From Algicola sagamiensis DSM 14643 (lineage in GTDB: Bacteria; Pseudomonadota; Gammaproteobacteria; Enterobacterales; Alteromonadaceae), in contig NZ_KB894509.1 of the NCBI RefSeq assembly GCF_000374485.1, forward strand, positions 1 to 42,957: a stretch of DNA of 42,957 nt, written 5' to 3'. How positions within the stretch are numbered: the first letter of the stretch is position 1; each line of letters begins with the position of its first letter. Below are positions 27,347-33,818 of the stretch, in pieces. The position numbers and the translations under genes were made by a program. Below the pieces are notes generated by a model. The model saw only the letters and a program-made list of their open reading frames with translations, made no database searches and was not told the DNA's origin.

Positions 27347-27553
27347 ATGAGCTTATTGGATAAGTTTTTGGAAACCTCATCACGTGAGCAATCAACTCCG
27401 AATGACTTACCATCCATTGATATTGTTTCTTCTGAAGAAATCGAAGTTATTTCAGGAGGAAAGAAACAGGCGCATGCGATGGTATACAGTCGATTACAAC
27501 AAAATGATTCGTCTCCTTCGGATATTTGGGGGGGGGATGGTACTGAGCCTTAA
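27347..27553 (+). CDS. Double-glycine leader peptide precursor (candidate bacteriocin/signal peptide) of the moron cluster
   Basis: The 68-residue precursor has a long acidic N-terminal part that ends SSEEIEVISGG (GG at 37-38). Hydrophobic residues at -4 (I), -7 (I) and -12 (V), with E at -8, fit the double-glycine leader pattern cleaved by C39 peptidases. The predicted core is 30 residues, hydrophilic and Gly/Ser-rich, with no cysteine. A run of nine G (27528-27536) lies near the 3' end; a one-base slip would change the last residues. It is the first gene of a rightward four-gene cluster without its own exporter. The function is unknown; export by the C39 ABC transporter at 40627 is inference. 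Confidence 0.6.
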   Translation: MSLLDKFLETSSREQSTPNDLPSIDIVSSEEIEVISGGKKQAHAMVYSRLQQNDSSPSDIWGGDGTEP

Positions 27554-27561
27554 TAAAAACG

Positions 27562-28131
27562 ATGAGAATGATTATGGATGGAATTAGCCTTTATCTTTTT
27601 AAGATCAGTGAGTATTTAAATATAGTTCAAGTTGTCATTACTTTGACATTTATCTATTTGACTAAACGGAAGATATTTGATCTGTTGAAAGGACATGGAA
27701 CACCAAAAGAATCGGTTATTCTTTCTTCTTTTATATGCTTATTCTTAAATATGGTAACTTTCCCTTCGTTTTCTTTTATGAACGAAGCGATTCTTTCTCT
27801 TGAAATGCCGATAGAAACTAAAAGAGTGCTGCATTACTTGTGTCATACATTTTCAATGCTTTTCTATCTTTTGCTTATGTCGTATTTCCATATTTTGTAC
27901 AGAATAAGATTTAGTCAATACTCCCTTCTTTGTAGTGTTTTAGCTTTCGTTGTTTCAGTGTTACAAGTATCTAGATATTTTGATCGGATGGTATTTGAAA
28001 CAAATCAACTAGGCTTCATTTATAAGGTAGGGATTGTCGCAGTGGGTATTATGATTGTTTTTTGTGGGTTTATTTACGTTGGATTTTTAGCGTATCTACG
28101 GATCAAGCCACTTGTACTAAGGAGTTTATAA
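27562..28131 (+). CDS. Polytopic inner membrane protein of the moron cluster
   Basis: The 189-residue hydrophobic protein has five or so membrane helices, with basic loops (LTKRKIFDLLKGHG, YRIRFSQ, LRIKPLVLRSL). In-frame ATGs at 27568 and 27574 are alternative starts. No family is recognised. It lies 8 bp after the peptide gene and overlaps the next gene by one base (taATG). In bacteriocin loci such a protein would be a candidate for immunity or transport, but nothing in the sequence proves that. The region is AT-rich compared with the phage genes around it. Confidence 0.6.
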   Translation: MRMIMDGISLYLFKISEYLNIVQVVITLTFIYLTKRKIFDLLKGHGTPKESVILSSFICLFLNMVTFPSFSFMNEAILSLEMPIETKRVLHYLCHTFSMLFYLLLMSYFHILYRIRFSQYSLLCSVLAFVVSVLQVSRYFDRMVFETNQLGFIYKVGIVAVGIMIVFCGFIYVGFLAYLRIKPLVLRSL

Positions 28132-28442
28132 TGCAGAATCCTGAGATTAATATCCTTTTCATTGGGTTGTTAGTGTTGACCGTGTTGATTCTACTTATGA
28201 TCGTAAGGCACTTTAAGCAGGGAGTGTCATTGTCCCCCCCCAAAATAAGGAGTATTTACTGTTCAAATCAATACATTTCATCCTTAGTTTCGTTAATTGA
28301 GGATGCTCTTGAGACAGATCAGCAGATGCTGGAAGTTGATTTGGATATAGATAAAGTGTCTGAAAAACATATTAGATGGAAGAATGATGCAAATAAAAAA
28401 ATAAAAGAATACAAAAACTTTTTAGGAAACAGTCAAGTTTAG
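28131..28442 (+). CDS. Single-span membrane protein of the moron cluster
   Basis: The start at 28131 (MQNPEINILF) overlaps the previous stop, with AGGAG upstream; a longer frame to 28062 lies within the previous gene. The 103 residues have one membrane segment (about 8-25, ILFIGLLVLTVLILLMIV) and a charged, helical cytoplasmic part. A run of eight C (28234-28241) in the coding sequence could cause slippage and an off-frame product. Unknown family. It lies between the membrane protein and the second peptide gene. Confidence 0.55.
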   Translation: MQNPEINILFIGLLVLTVLILLMIVRHFKQGVSLSPPKIRSIYCSNQYISSLVSLIEDALETDQQMLEVDLDIDKVSEKHIRWKNDANKKIKEYKNFLGNSQV

Positions 28443-28452
28443 AGAGGTGCAT

Positions 28453-28632
28453 ATGGTTGAGGAAATAAAATTAAAACTAACCGAAAATGAGTTGAGTCAA
28501 AAAGAAATTTCGGACATCTCAGGGGCTATGAAATGCCAAGGTAATCAATCCTTAATTGACAGTAGAAGTGAATCCATTAGGTTAGAATATAGGTACCTTG
28601 ATGGGATTGGAGGAAATGGGTTAGATCACTAA
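28453..28632 (+). CDS. GG/GA-leader peptide precursor, second of the moron cluster
   Basis: The start at ATG 28453 has an AGAGG site at 5 bp and yields 59 residues. The leader LTENELSQKEISDISGA carries L at -12, E at -8, I at -7, I at -4 and GA at -2/-1, a textbook double-glycine-type leader with GA in place of GG. The predicted core is 34 residues with one cysteine (MKCQGNQSL...). A stem-loop follows the stop. Together with 27347 this makes two leader peptides flanking two membrane proteins. The function is not known. Confidence 0.6.
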   Translation: MVEEIKLKLTENELSQKEISDISGAMKCQGNQSLIDSRSESIRLEYRYLDGIGGNGLDH

Positions 28633-28639
28633 CCGATAG

Positions 28640-28672
28640 CTTCCCTCTAGTACCATCAATACTGGAGGGAAG
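28640..28672. terminator. Stem-loop between the peptide cluster and the convergent repressor gene
   Basis: CTTCCCTC-t-AGTA pairs with TACT-g-GAGGGAAG (12 pairs, one mismatch) across a 7-nt loop. It lies between the stop at 28632 and the stop of the leftward repressor at 28684. No strong U tract follows, but its position between convergent genes fits a bidirectional terminator. Confidence 0.55.
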
Positions 28673-28683
28673 TTATACAACAA

Positions 28684-29163
28684 CTAAGAGTTTTTAGCTT
28701 CATCGTATGCCATTTCAATAGCTACTGAAAGGTAGTCACCACCTAATCGAGTCACTAAACATGCTTTCATTGCGTGTTTAATCAATTCACTATCTTTTAT
28801 TGCATCGACGTTTGGATCGTCATTTCGCCTGATTTTCACACTTCTGATTGATTTTACAGCTTCATCAAAACATTCTAGAGCTAAATCTGCAACTTTGTTA
28901 GCATCGAATGACTGCTCTGGCTTAGGAACTTCAGATAGTTCATTTGGGGAACCTTTACCTTCCCTTAGGTACTTTTCAGAAATACTCAGTATCTCTGCTA
29001 TTTCAGGTAGTACTTTAGTTCTAGTTATATCTCCATTTTCTAACTTTTGGATCGTTTGCTGGCTTACACCAGCTTTTTCTCCCAACTCTTTTTGAGATAT
29101 TTTTTTTCGTTCTCTGTAGTAACGAACGCGGTCTCCAATAGTTTCCACAAGTGACAATTGCAT
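28684..29163 (-). CDS. CI-like phage repressor (XRE family, no peptidase domain)
   Basis: The 159-residue protein has an N-terminal Xre HTH (about 10-65): RVRYYRERKKISQKELGEKAGVSQQTIQKLENG. The C-terminal region (about 75-155) is helical and not the S24/LexA peptidase of lambda CI, so induction by RecA-driven self-cleavage is not expected; another inactivation route is likely. It is transcribed divergently from the Cro/YdaS-like gene, as repressor and Cro usually are, and the 124-bp space between them holds the rightward promoter. Confidence 0.8.
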   Translation of the reverse strand: MQLSLVETIGDRVRYYRERKKISQKELGEKAGVSQQTIQKLENGDITRTKVLPEIAEILSISEKYLREGKGSPNELSEVPKPEQSFDANKVADLALECFDEAVKSIRSVKIRRNDDPNVDAIKDSELIKHAMKACLVTRLGGDYLSVAIEMAYDEAKNS

Positions 29164-29214
29164 TAGTTGTTTCTCATTCCTCAGATATTACCCCCTATGT
29201 TGTAGTATGACAAA

Positions 29215-29255
29215 CAACTTTAGGTGTTGACAAATTTTTATTTAAACACTATTTT
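29215..29255 (+). promoter_or_regulatory. Rightward early promoter with candidate repressor operator
   Basis: TTGACA at 29227-29232 and TATTTT at 29250-29255 are 17 bp apart. The element CAAC-TTTAGGT-GTTG at 29215-29229 overlaps the -35 box and could bind the repressor. It resembles the symmetry at 27077-27101 in the leftward control region. It lies between the divergent repressor and the Cro-like gene. Confidence 0.55.
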
Positions 29256-29287
29256 GCTAGTTAAAATATATATAAAGTGTTTTTCTA

Positions 29288-29500
29288 ATGTGTGACCCCC
29301 TAGAAAAAGCAATACAGAAAGTTGGAAGTCAAACAGCACTAGCGAAGGTTCTAAACAAAAAACAGGGACATGTTTGGAATTGGTTAAACAGAGACAAAAA
29401 GGTTCCGGCAGAGATGGTGATCCCAATTGAAAAGGTTTCTGGGGTATCCCGCCACGAACTCCGTCCCGACATTTACCCACTGCCTGAAAAACCCGGATAG
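29288..29500 (+). CDS. Cro/YdaS-like HTH protein
   Basis: This 70-residue protein starts MCDPLEKAIQKVGSQTALAKVL. The HTH (LNKKQGHVWNWLNRDKKVPAEMVIPIEKVSGVSRHELRPDIYP) is the signature of the YdaS/Cro family of prophage regulators. It is the first gene of the rightward operon and faces the repressor gene, so it is the likely Cro of this element. Its stop is followed within 60 bp by the replication genes. Confidence 0.8.
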   Translation: MCDPLEKAIQKVGSQTALAKVLNKKQGHVWNWLNRDKKVPAEMVIPIEKVSGVSRHELRPDIYPLPEKPG

Positions 29501-29555
29501 CTCACTATTTGGCATCGTATCTCATCGTTTAAAAACAAGAACAAAGGTCAAAGAA

Positions 29556-30458
29556 ATGAGCACTTTACTCTACGAATTTTCAGGGCAAGGCCAGAGCATT
29601 TCAATCTGTCGCCCATTTATCAAAATCACGGGCTCACTCCGCGATGCGTTGGTATTGGGTCAACTCGTCTTTTGGGCGGGCAATATGGAAAAATCCGGTC
29701 GAGCTTGGTTCTACAAACGCCATGAGGATCTTGCTGAGGAATGTGGTATCTCCGCAGATCAAGTCAAACGCGCAGTTTCTGAACTCAAGAAAAACGGATT
29801 TGTCAGCACAAAACGCATGAAAGCCAATGGCGCACCAACAACGCATTATCAAGTGCATTGCGACAAAATCAAACAGGATATCTATGCGCTAAGGCACGAA
29901 AACATTGGTTCGGACGAAACCGCACAATCAAATAGGCGAAATCGCCTAAACCAAAGTGCGGGATCGCCTAATGGAACAGGCGGAATCGCCTATTCCAAGG
30001 ATTGTGCGAAATCGCCTAAACCATTAACAGACACTAACCAGATCAATAATACAGATCATAGATCTGCACTTAAGCCTAAAGATCCCGAACCTGACAAAGT
30101 GACACCCCAACAGCTCAACAGCGCGTTTAATGAGTTCTGGTCGGTTTATCCCAAACGCAAAGGCAAAGCGAATGCTAAATCAGCCTTTGCCAAACTCGCC
30201 AAGAACCGAACGAGCAACGAATTTAACGACTTGATCACACTGATCAACAACCACCTGACCCACCGCAGACAGTTTGATCCAGATTGGCTCAAAGACGGCG
30301 GTCAGTTCATTCCAAATCCATCGACCTTCCTGAACGGGGGCCGTTGGGAAGACGAGTATCAAACTGGAGACAGCCATCATGCAGCAGCTCAACAGCGTAC
30401 TGGACAACACCATGAATTCAATCCGTTCGGCTTCGAACACCAACTCGCAAACTTCTAG
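29556..30458 (+). CDS. Phage replication initiation protein, lambda O-like
   Basis: The start at 29556 (MSTLLYEF) follows AAAGG. The 300-residue protein has an N-terminal winged-helix domain (about 40-110, RAWFYKRHEDLAEECGISADQVKRAVSELKKNGFV). A Ser/Asn-rich linker has repeated RNRLNQ/KSPK-type segments. The C-terminal domain (about 180-270, FNEFWSVYPKRKGKANAKSAFAKLAKN) is typical of phage O/DnaD-like proteins. The O protein binds iterons of the origin and recruits the P/helicase. The linker-coding stretch 29920-30015 contains repeated (n)GGCG(A/G)AATCGCCTA units that could themselves be the origin iterons, by analogy with lambda. Confidence 0.8.
   Translation: MSTLLYEFSGQGQSISICRPFIKITGSLRDALVLGQLVFWAGNMEKSGRAWFYKRHEDLAEECGISADQVKRAVSELKKNGFVSTKRMKANGAPTTHYQVHCDKIKQDIYALRHENIGSDETAQSNRRNRLNQSAGSPNGTGGIAYSKDCAKSPKPLTDTNQINNTDHRSALKPKDPEPDKVTPQQLNSAFNEFWSVYPKRKGKANAKSAFAKLAKNRTSNEFNDLITLINNHLTHRRQFDPDWLKDGGQFIPNPSTFLNGGRWEDEYQTGDSHHAAAQQRTGQHHEFNPFGFEHQLANF
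29925..30025. repeat. Repeated GCGAAATCGCC-type units within the O-like gene (candidate origin iterons)
   Basis: Four short repeats are visible in the linker-coding region: AGGCGAAATCGCCTAAACC (about 29933-29951), GGGATCGCCTAATGG (about 29961), AGGCGGAATCGCCTATTCC (about 29978-29996) and GCGAAATCGCCTAAACC (about 30006-30022). Each carries an ATCGCCTA core, and two or three are palindromic (AGGCG..ATCGCCT). In lambda the replication origin lies in the middle of the O gene as iterons, so these are plausible O-binding sites. This is inference from position and repetition. Confidence 0.55.
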
Positions 30459-30867
30459 CGGGCTGAGTGATCCGCAAAAGCAGGTGATCGTGGCGTTCAC
30501 TTCACGGTTGAATGCTCTGTATGGTCAACGGTTTGTGAAGGCATTCCCAAGCGAAGAAACACGAAAGATCATGAGGCGAGAGTGGGGACCAAGGATCCTC
30601 CAGTTGAGCGCAGCGCAGATAAACCAAGGGTTTGAGGATTTAAAAGACCTGTTAGAGGAGAACCACGATGACTACCTGTGGCCGGATATCGGCCGGATCA
30701 TCAACTTATTCCGTCATGGAAGACCAAGAAAAACCAAAGTCCCATGCCATGAATGGGGAAAGCCCTTCGCTTGCATCAGCAAACTGACATGGAAGGAGCA
30801 AAAAGAATTAGGCGAACAACAGATCGCGAATATTCGCCAGAAATTAAGACCACGGAGGGCAGGATGA
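30379..30867 (+). CDS. Phage replication protein P-like
   Basis: The 162-residue protein overlaps the O-like gene by 80 bp in another frame. LSDPQKQVIVAFTSRLNALYGQRFVKAFPSEETRKIMRREW matches the pattern of lambda P-type helicase loaders (PF06992 type), as does LLEENHDDYLWPDIGRIINLFR. Its role would be to recruit the host DnaB helicase to the O-bound origin. The ATGA of the next gene overlaps its stop. Confidence 0.78.
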   Translation: MQQLNSVLDNTMNSIRSASNTNSQTSSGLSDPQKQVIVAFTSRLNALYGQRFVKAFPSEETRKIMRREWGPRILQLSAAQINQGFEDLKDLLEENHDDYLWPDIGRIINLFRHGRPRKTKVPCHEWGKPFACISKLTWKEQKELGEQQIANIRQKLRPRRAG

Positions 30868-31103
30868 AGAAGTTGACGACTCAAAAACAACGCGTCGCAG
30901 CAGTCTTATGCAGCTCACATTTTTACACACTGGAAGAAGCCAAACACGAGATCACACGTCGCTTTGGCAAAACGGATACAGAAGCGGCGATCAGTGCACG
31001 GTTTCGAGATCTAAAAAAGACTGGGCAATTCACGTGTTACAAACGCAAGCGTGAGTCGTACAAGAACCTTTGGGAATATCGATTGGAGCAAGTAGGCCAA
31101 TGA
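30864..31103 (+). CDS. Small winged-helix-like phage protein, 79 residues
   Basis: The start at 30864 overlaps the P stop (ATGA). The sequence MKKLTTQKQRVAAVLCSSHFYTLEEAKHEITRRFGKTDTEAAISARFRDLKK suggests a winged-helix DNA-binding fold, followed by a basic wing (YKRKRESYKNLWEYRL). It resembles small HTH proteins found after P in lambdoid phages. The exact role is unknown. Confidence 0.65.
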   Translation: MKKLTTQKQRVAAVLCSSHFYTLEEAKHEITRRFGKTDTEAAISARFRDLKKTGQFTCYKRKRESYKNLWEYRLEQVGQ

Positions 31104-31393
31104 AAACAGGCACCAAATTAGACCAAAACAAACTTGATCATTGGCTCGTCCCGGTGAAACCGATGAACGAAGTGATACGCGTATTGATGTTTGGCGCAAA
31201 TAAGTATGCGCCAGATAACTGGCAAAAGATTTCAGATCCAAAGCAACGCTACTTTAACGCTTGCCTCCGCCATGTAAACCAATGGCGGGATGGTGAAATA
31301 CACGATAAAGAAAGTGGTCGGCATCATCTAGCCCACGCGGTGAGCTGCTTGTTGTTTGTGTTGTGGTTTGAATTGAGGGGGGAAGGGAAATGA
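31100..31393 (+). CDS. DUF5664 / dATP-dGTP diphosphohydrolase N-terminal-domain protein
   Basis: The start at 31100 overlaps the previous stop. The 97-residue product has the features of the DUF5664 family: KLDHWLVPVKPMNEVIRVLMFGANKYAPDNWQ, HVNQWRDGEIHDKESGRHHLAHAVSCLLFVLW. The histidine and Asp/Glu residues suggest a MazG-like nucleotide pyrophosphohydrolase that may adjust dNTP pools during phage replication. Activity is inferred from the family name only. Confidence 0.75.
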   Translation: MKTGTKLDQNKLDHWLVPVKPMNEVIRVLMFGANKYAPDNWQKISDPKQRYFNACLRHVNQWRDGEIHDKESGRHHLAHAVSCLLFVLWFELRGEGK

Positions 31394-31707
31394 TCAACCA
31401 AGACTATATAGAGCAACTCAGACTGGATTGTGAGTCGAACAAGATCATGTACGAATACAGCCGTCAAGAAGTAGAACATAAAGCCAGAGTGATCCGAGAC
31501 CTCATCGCATTTCAAGACCGCTATCGCGTGGTTTTATATGTATTGACGATGGTTTTTATCATCTCATCACAGTTCACATGGGAACACTTCAAACTCATGG
31601 CGGTTATCTATGCGGGGATTGTTCTGTTTTTGGAAGCAGAGCTGAAGTCGTATGACGTGATCCGGATGTCCATTCAAGTCTGGTGGGAGGCAAGGAAGTG
31701 CTCATGA
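31390..31707 (+). CDS. Small membrane protein, 105 residues
   Basis: An N-terminal amphipathic helix (QLRLDCESNKIMYEYSRQEVEHKARVIRDLIAF) is followed by two membrane segments (about 46-62 VVLYVLTMVFIIS, and 68-85 LMAVIYAGIVLFLEAEL). Function unknown. It overlaps both neighbours by 4 bp (ATGA), so it belongs to the rightward operon. Confidence 0.6.
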   Translation: MINQDYIEQLRLDCESNKIMYEYSRQEVEHKARVIRDLIAFQDRYRVVLYVLTMVFIISSQFTWEHFKLMAVIYAGIVLFLEAELKSYDVIRMSIQVWWEARKCS

Positions 31708-31847
31708 AAAAGGAAAAAGAACAGCGAGACTGTGCCACGTTGATGCAGCTTAGAAGATCAACAAGGAACTATAAGGTTGAGATATTTGTATTACGACTGC
31801 TTCTTGCTGCTGCGGTGGCTGTGTTTTTGATCCAGCAGGTGAGTTGA
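31704..31847 (+). CDS. Small single-span membrane protein, 47 residues
   Basis: An ATG at 31704 overlaps the previous stop (ATGA). The basic N terminus (MKKEKEQRDCATLMQLRR) is followed by one membrane segment (FVLRLLLAAAVAVFLIQQVS) at the C terminus. The pattern of short N-in, C-out protein fits a phage accessory or holin-like small protein, but no family is recognised. Confidence 0.5.
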   Translation: MKKEKEQRDCATLMQLRRSTRNYKVEIFVLRLLLAAAVAVFLIQQVS

Positions 31848-31894
31848 ACAATGTTGATATTCAGTGGTCCATTTCTGTTCATGATTGTTGAGGT

Positions 31895-32308
31895 ATGAAA
31901 ATGAAGCATTTGAAATGGGTTGGATTGACAATTGCTGGTGGAATGATGGCTGGTTGTGAGCACCATTTTGGTGATTGCTGTCATATCAATCCAGATATTG
32001 ATATTCGTATTCTTAGCGAAGCCGTTGATATGTATCACTTCTGCTGCAAGAGGTACCCTCAAAAACTTGAGGAACTTATATCTAAATCTCCATGTGAAGG
32101 ACTTGATGATCAAATTCTAATTAATTTGATAGAACATGATCGGTGGGGCAACGCAATTCAATACAATTTCCCAAGCCAAGACCCATCGCGAGGTGTGCCA
32201 TATGACCTTTATTCAGCAGGGGAAGATGGTGTTGTTGGTACAGAATATGATCTGTCGAATTGGGCTTTGAAAAGAGAAGAGGAGAGCGGCAGTGAGAGTA
32301 CACGTTAA
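31895..32308 (+). CDS. GspG-like lipoprotein, first of a tandem pair
   Basis: The 137-residue precursor has a lipobox AGGMMAGC with lipidated Cys at 21, so the protein should be anchored to the envelope. The mature part contains LSEAVDMYHFCCKRYPQKLEEL, DRWGNAIQYNFPS and PYDLYSAGEDGVVGTEYDLSNW. These are the conserved C-terminal features of the type II secretion major pseudopilin GspG: WGNxxQY, YDLYSxGxDG, and the D-rich calcium loop. It lacks the GspG prepilin leader and long N-terminal helix, so it is a lipoprotein with a pseudopilin-type C-terminal domain rather than a pilin. Its neighbour is a paralogue. Its role in a phage operon is unknown. Confidence 0.7.
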   Translation: MKMKHLKWVGLTIAGGMMAGCEHHFGDCCHINPDIDIRILSEAVDMYHFCCKRYPQKLEELISKSPCEGLDDQILINLIEHDRWGNAIQYNFPSQDPSRGVPYDLYSAGEDGVVGTEYDLSNWALKREEESGSESTR

Positions 32309-32702
32309 GTTATCGATCCTTTCTGTTCTTGCTATCTCAATTAGCGGCTGTGACAACACAGTGGGTACGGCTGTCTCAGGCCAAGGGATAAAGTTTGAGT
32401 TCTTACAAAGTGCCCTTGAAATGCATGTCGAGATTTGTGGCGACTATCCGAATGATCTCCAGACGCTGACTCGTCCTGGAAAATGCCAAATATTGAAAGA
32501 GGATACTTCGCTCAACGATATCTGGGGGAACCCATATGAATACAGCTATCCAAGCCGATTGCCTTCTAGGGGCGTGAAGTATGATCTGTTTTCCCGAGGG
32601 GAGGACAAGCAGTTGGGTACTGAGGACGACATCGCGAATTGGATCCCAAAAGAAGTTTGGGAAAATTATTACCAGAAACAAAAAGAGGCGTTCTATCAAT
32701 GA
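32292..32702 (+). CDS. GspG-like lipoprotein, second of a tandem pair
   Basis: This GTG-start gene overlaps the first copy by 17 bp and has GAGGAG upstream. Its lipobox AISISGC puts the lipid Cys at 20. The 136-residue protein repeats the layout of its neighbour: LQSALEMHVEICGDYPNDLQTL, NDIWGNPYEYSYPS, RGVKYDLFSRGEDKQLGTEDDIANW. Identity with the first is moderate, so this is an old duplication or a pair under divergent selection. Envelope localisation suggests superinfection exclusion or interference with secretion as candidate roles, both speculative. Confidence 0.7.
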   Translation: MRVHVKLSILSVLAISISGCDNTVGTAVSGQGIKFEFLQSALEMHVEICGDYPNDLQTLTRPGKCQILKEDTSLNDIWGNPYEYSYPSRLPSRGVKYDLFSRGEDKQLGTEDDIANWIPKEVWENYYQKQKEAFYQ

Positions 32703-32902
32703 AAACAGGCGAATTCCTCAAACATTGGCGCAAGGTGTCAGGGAAGACCCAAGAGCGGGCAGCAATGGAATATGGGATTGGTATCCGAACGTTGATTGCC
32801 TGGGAGCGAGGGGAGCATGAGCCGAAGTTCTTTGATGTATTGAATTTAGTTACTCGGGTTTATGGGGTGGATGTTGAAGTTGGAGGGCAGGGAATTGCAT
32901 GA
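32699..32902 (+). CDS. Small XRE-family HTH protein, paralogue of 36745
   Basis: An ATGA overlap with the lipoprotein gene sets the start at 32699. The 67 residues form one HTH domain (LKHWRKVSGKTQERAAMEYGIGIRTLIAWERGEHEPKF). It resembles the 77-residue protein at 36745 over its length (MKxGEfL...W/Y R..., TQ..(A)AE.YG...RT...WE, VYG/VFG, VE). Presumably both are operon-stage regulators, but targets are unknown. Confidence 0.65.
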   Translation: MKTGEFLKHWRKVSGKTQERAAMEYGIGIRTLIAWERGEHEPKFFDVLNLVTRVYGVDVEVGGQGIA

Positions 32903-33002
32903 TAATAAGAAAAAAGAACTATATGAACTACAGTTAGCATACAACTTGGAATGATTCTTTAGCCAAATGTGACTTAGGATTTATGGGTCACAAGGAGGAA
33001 GT

Positions 33003-33545
33003 ATGTCAGAGGTGTATGCAAAGGATTTTAGTGAGATCGAGTCTACTCTAAAATCCAATTATGTTCTTAAAAATTTGGTTTTAAATCTTGCTCAAAGTGA
33101 GCCGATTATTGGTAAGGTAGTGGAAGATAGAGAAGAAAAGTCTCGACAAATTCTCTTAGATTACTTTAAAGGTAATATCACATATAGCGAAGCCGTTACT
33201 CAAACCGAAAAAGGCTTACCTAGGGGTGAGAGTAAATATTCTCAAGAAAACCATGCATTTGCCAGTGGTTGGGCAGAGAGGCACGTTAAAACACAAATAA
33301 GTCGATTCTATAATCATGCAGTATTGAAGAAGATCATTTCATCAGGATCTAACGATTGTTATATTCATCACTCTCAAAGTGAAGATCAAGATTCAAAGTG
33401 TACTCGGGAGCTGGCTGGTAAAACACACTCTGCAGCTGAAGTATTAAAAAATATAAAAGCAGCATATAGCGAAGGCAATTATAGCGAAACACTAAAAGTT
33501 CCTTATCATCCTCACTGTTCTCATACCGTTTATCCAGTAGTATAA
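33003..33545 (+). CDS. MuF-C-like small protein (candidate toxin-type domain)
   Basis: A very strong AAGGAGG ribosome-binding site precedes the ATG. The 180 residues have a helical N-terminal half (about 1-115) and a short C-terminal part with CTRELAGKTHSAAE and VPYHPHCSHTVYPVV. This ending resembles the phage Mu gpF C-terminal (MuF-C) pattern (GK, PxHPxCxHxxxPV) also found in toxins fused to phage head proteins. C119, H122/H123, C133, H171 and C172 could form a metal site. The full head protein is absent, so this looks like a stand-alone MuF-C-like protein. Function unknown; the comparison is inference. Confidence 0.45.
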   Translation: MSEVYAKDFSEIESTLKSNYVLKNLVLNLAQSEPIIGKVVEDREEKSRQILLDYFKGNITYSEAVTQTEKGLPRGESKYSQENHAFASGWAERHVKTQISRFYNHAVLKKIISSGSNDCYIHHSQSEDQDSKCTRELAGKTHSAAEVLKNIKAAYSEGNYSETLKVPYHPHCSHTVYPVV

Positions 33546-33563
33546 GTATCCCAACATAATAAA

Positions 33564-33597
33564 ATTGTAGTGGCACAACGATCTTGGCCACTACAAT
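33564..33597. terminator. Stem-loop after the MuF-C-like gene
   Basis: The perfect 11-bp stem ATTGTAGTGGC / GCCACTACAAT has a 12-nt loop and begins about 18 bp after the stop at 33545. No U tract follows, but it separates the MuF-like gene from the toxin-like operon that has its own promoter. Confidence 0.55.
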
Positions 33598-33738
33598 ACT
33601 CTATTCGAAAAGTTTGCATATTCTTGGAAATTTTTTGATGAGATAAATTTGGTAATACGGGCTTATGAGTTGGATCTGGAACTCTTACGTTAAAGAAAGC
33701 AACAGCTATTGAATATCACTTATCCAGTCTTTATCCCA

Positions 33739-33767
33739 TTGTCATCCTTCTAGAATAGAGGTATATT
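33739..33767 (+). promoter_or_regulatory. Promoter for the toxin-like/DUF1240 pair
   Basis: TTGTCA at 33739-33744 and TATATT at 33762-33767 are 17 bp apart. The box lies 51 bp before the ATG at 33819 and after the stem-loop of the upstream gene. The pair may thus be expressed from lysogenic cells, independently of the rightward phage promoter. Confidence 0.5.
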
Positions 33768-33818
33768 CTTACCCCATATTTACGGCCTATCAATATAATT
33801 CAAAAAGGAATTTAGCAA

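Noticed and set aside
31850-31897. A 15-codon frame MLIFSGPFLFMIVEV that fits exactly between two genes and overlaps the next start
   Set aside because: It is too short for any support other than its tight fit, so I did not list it.
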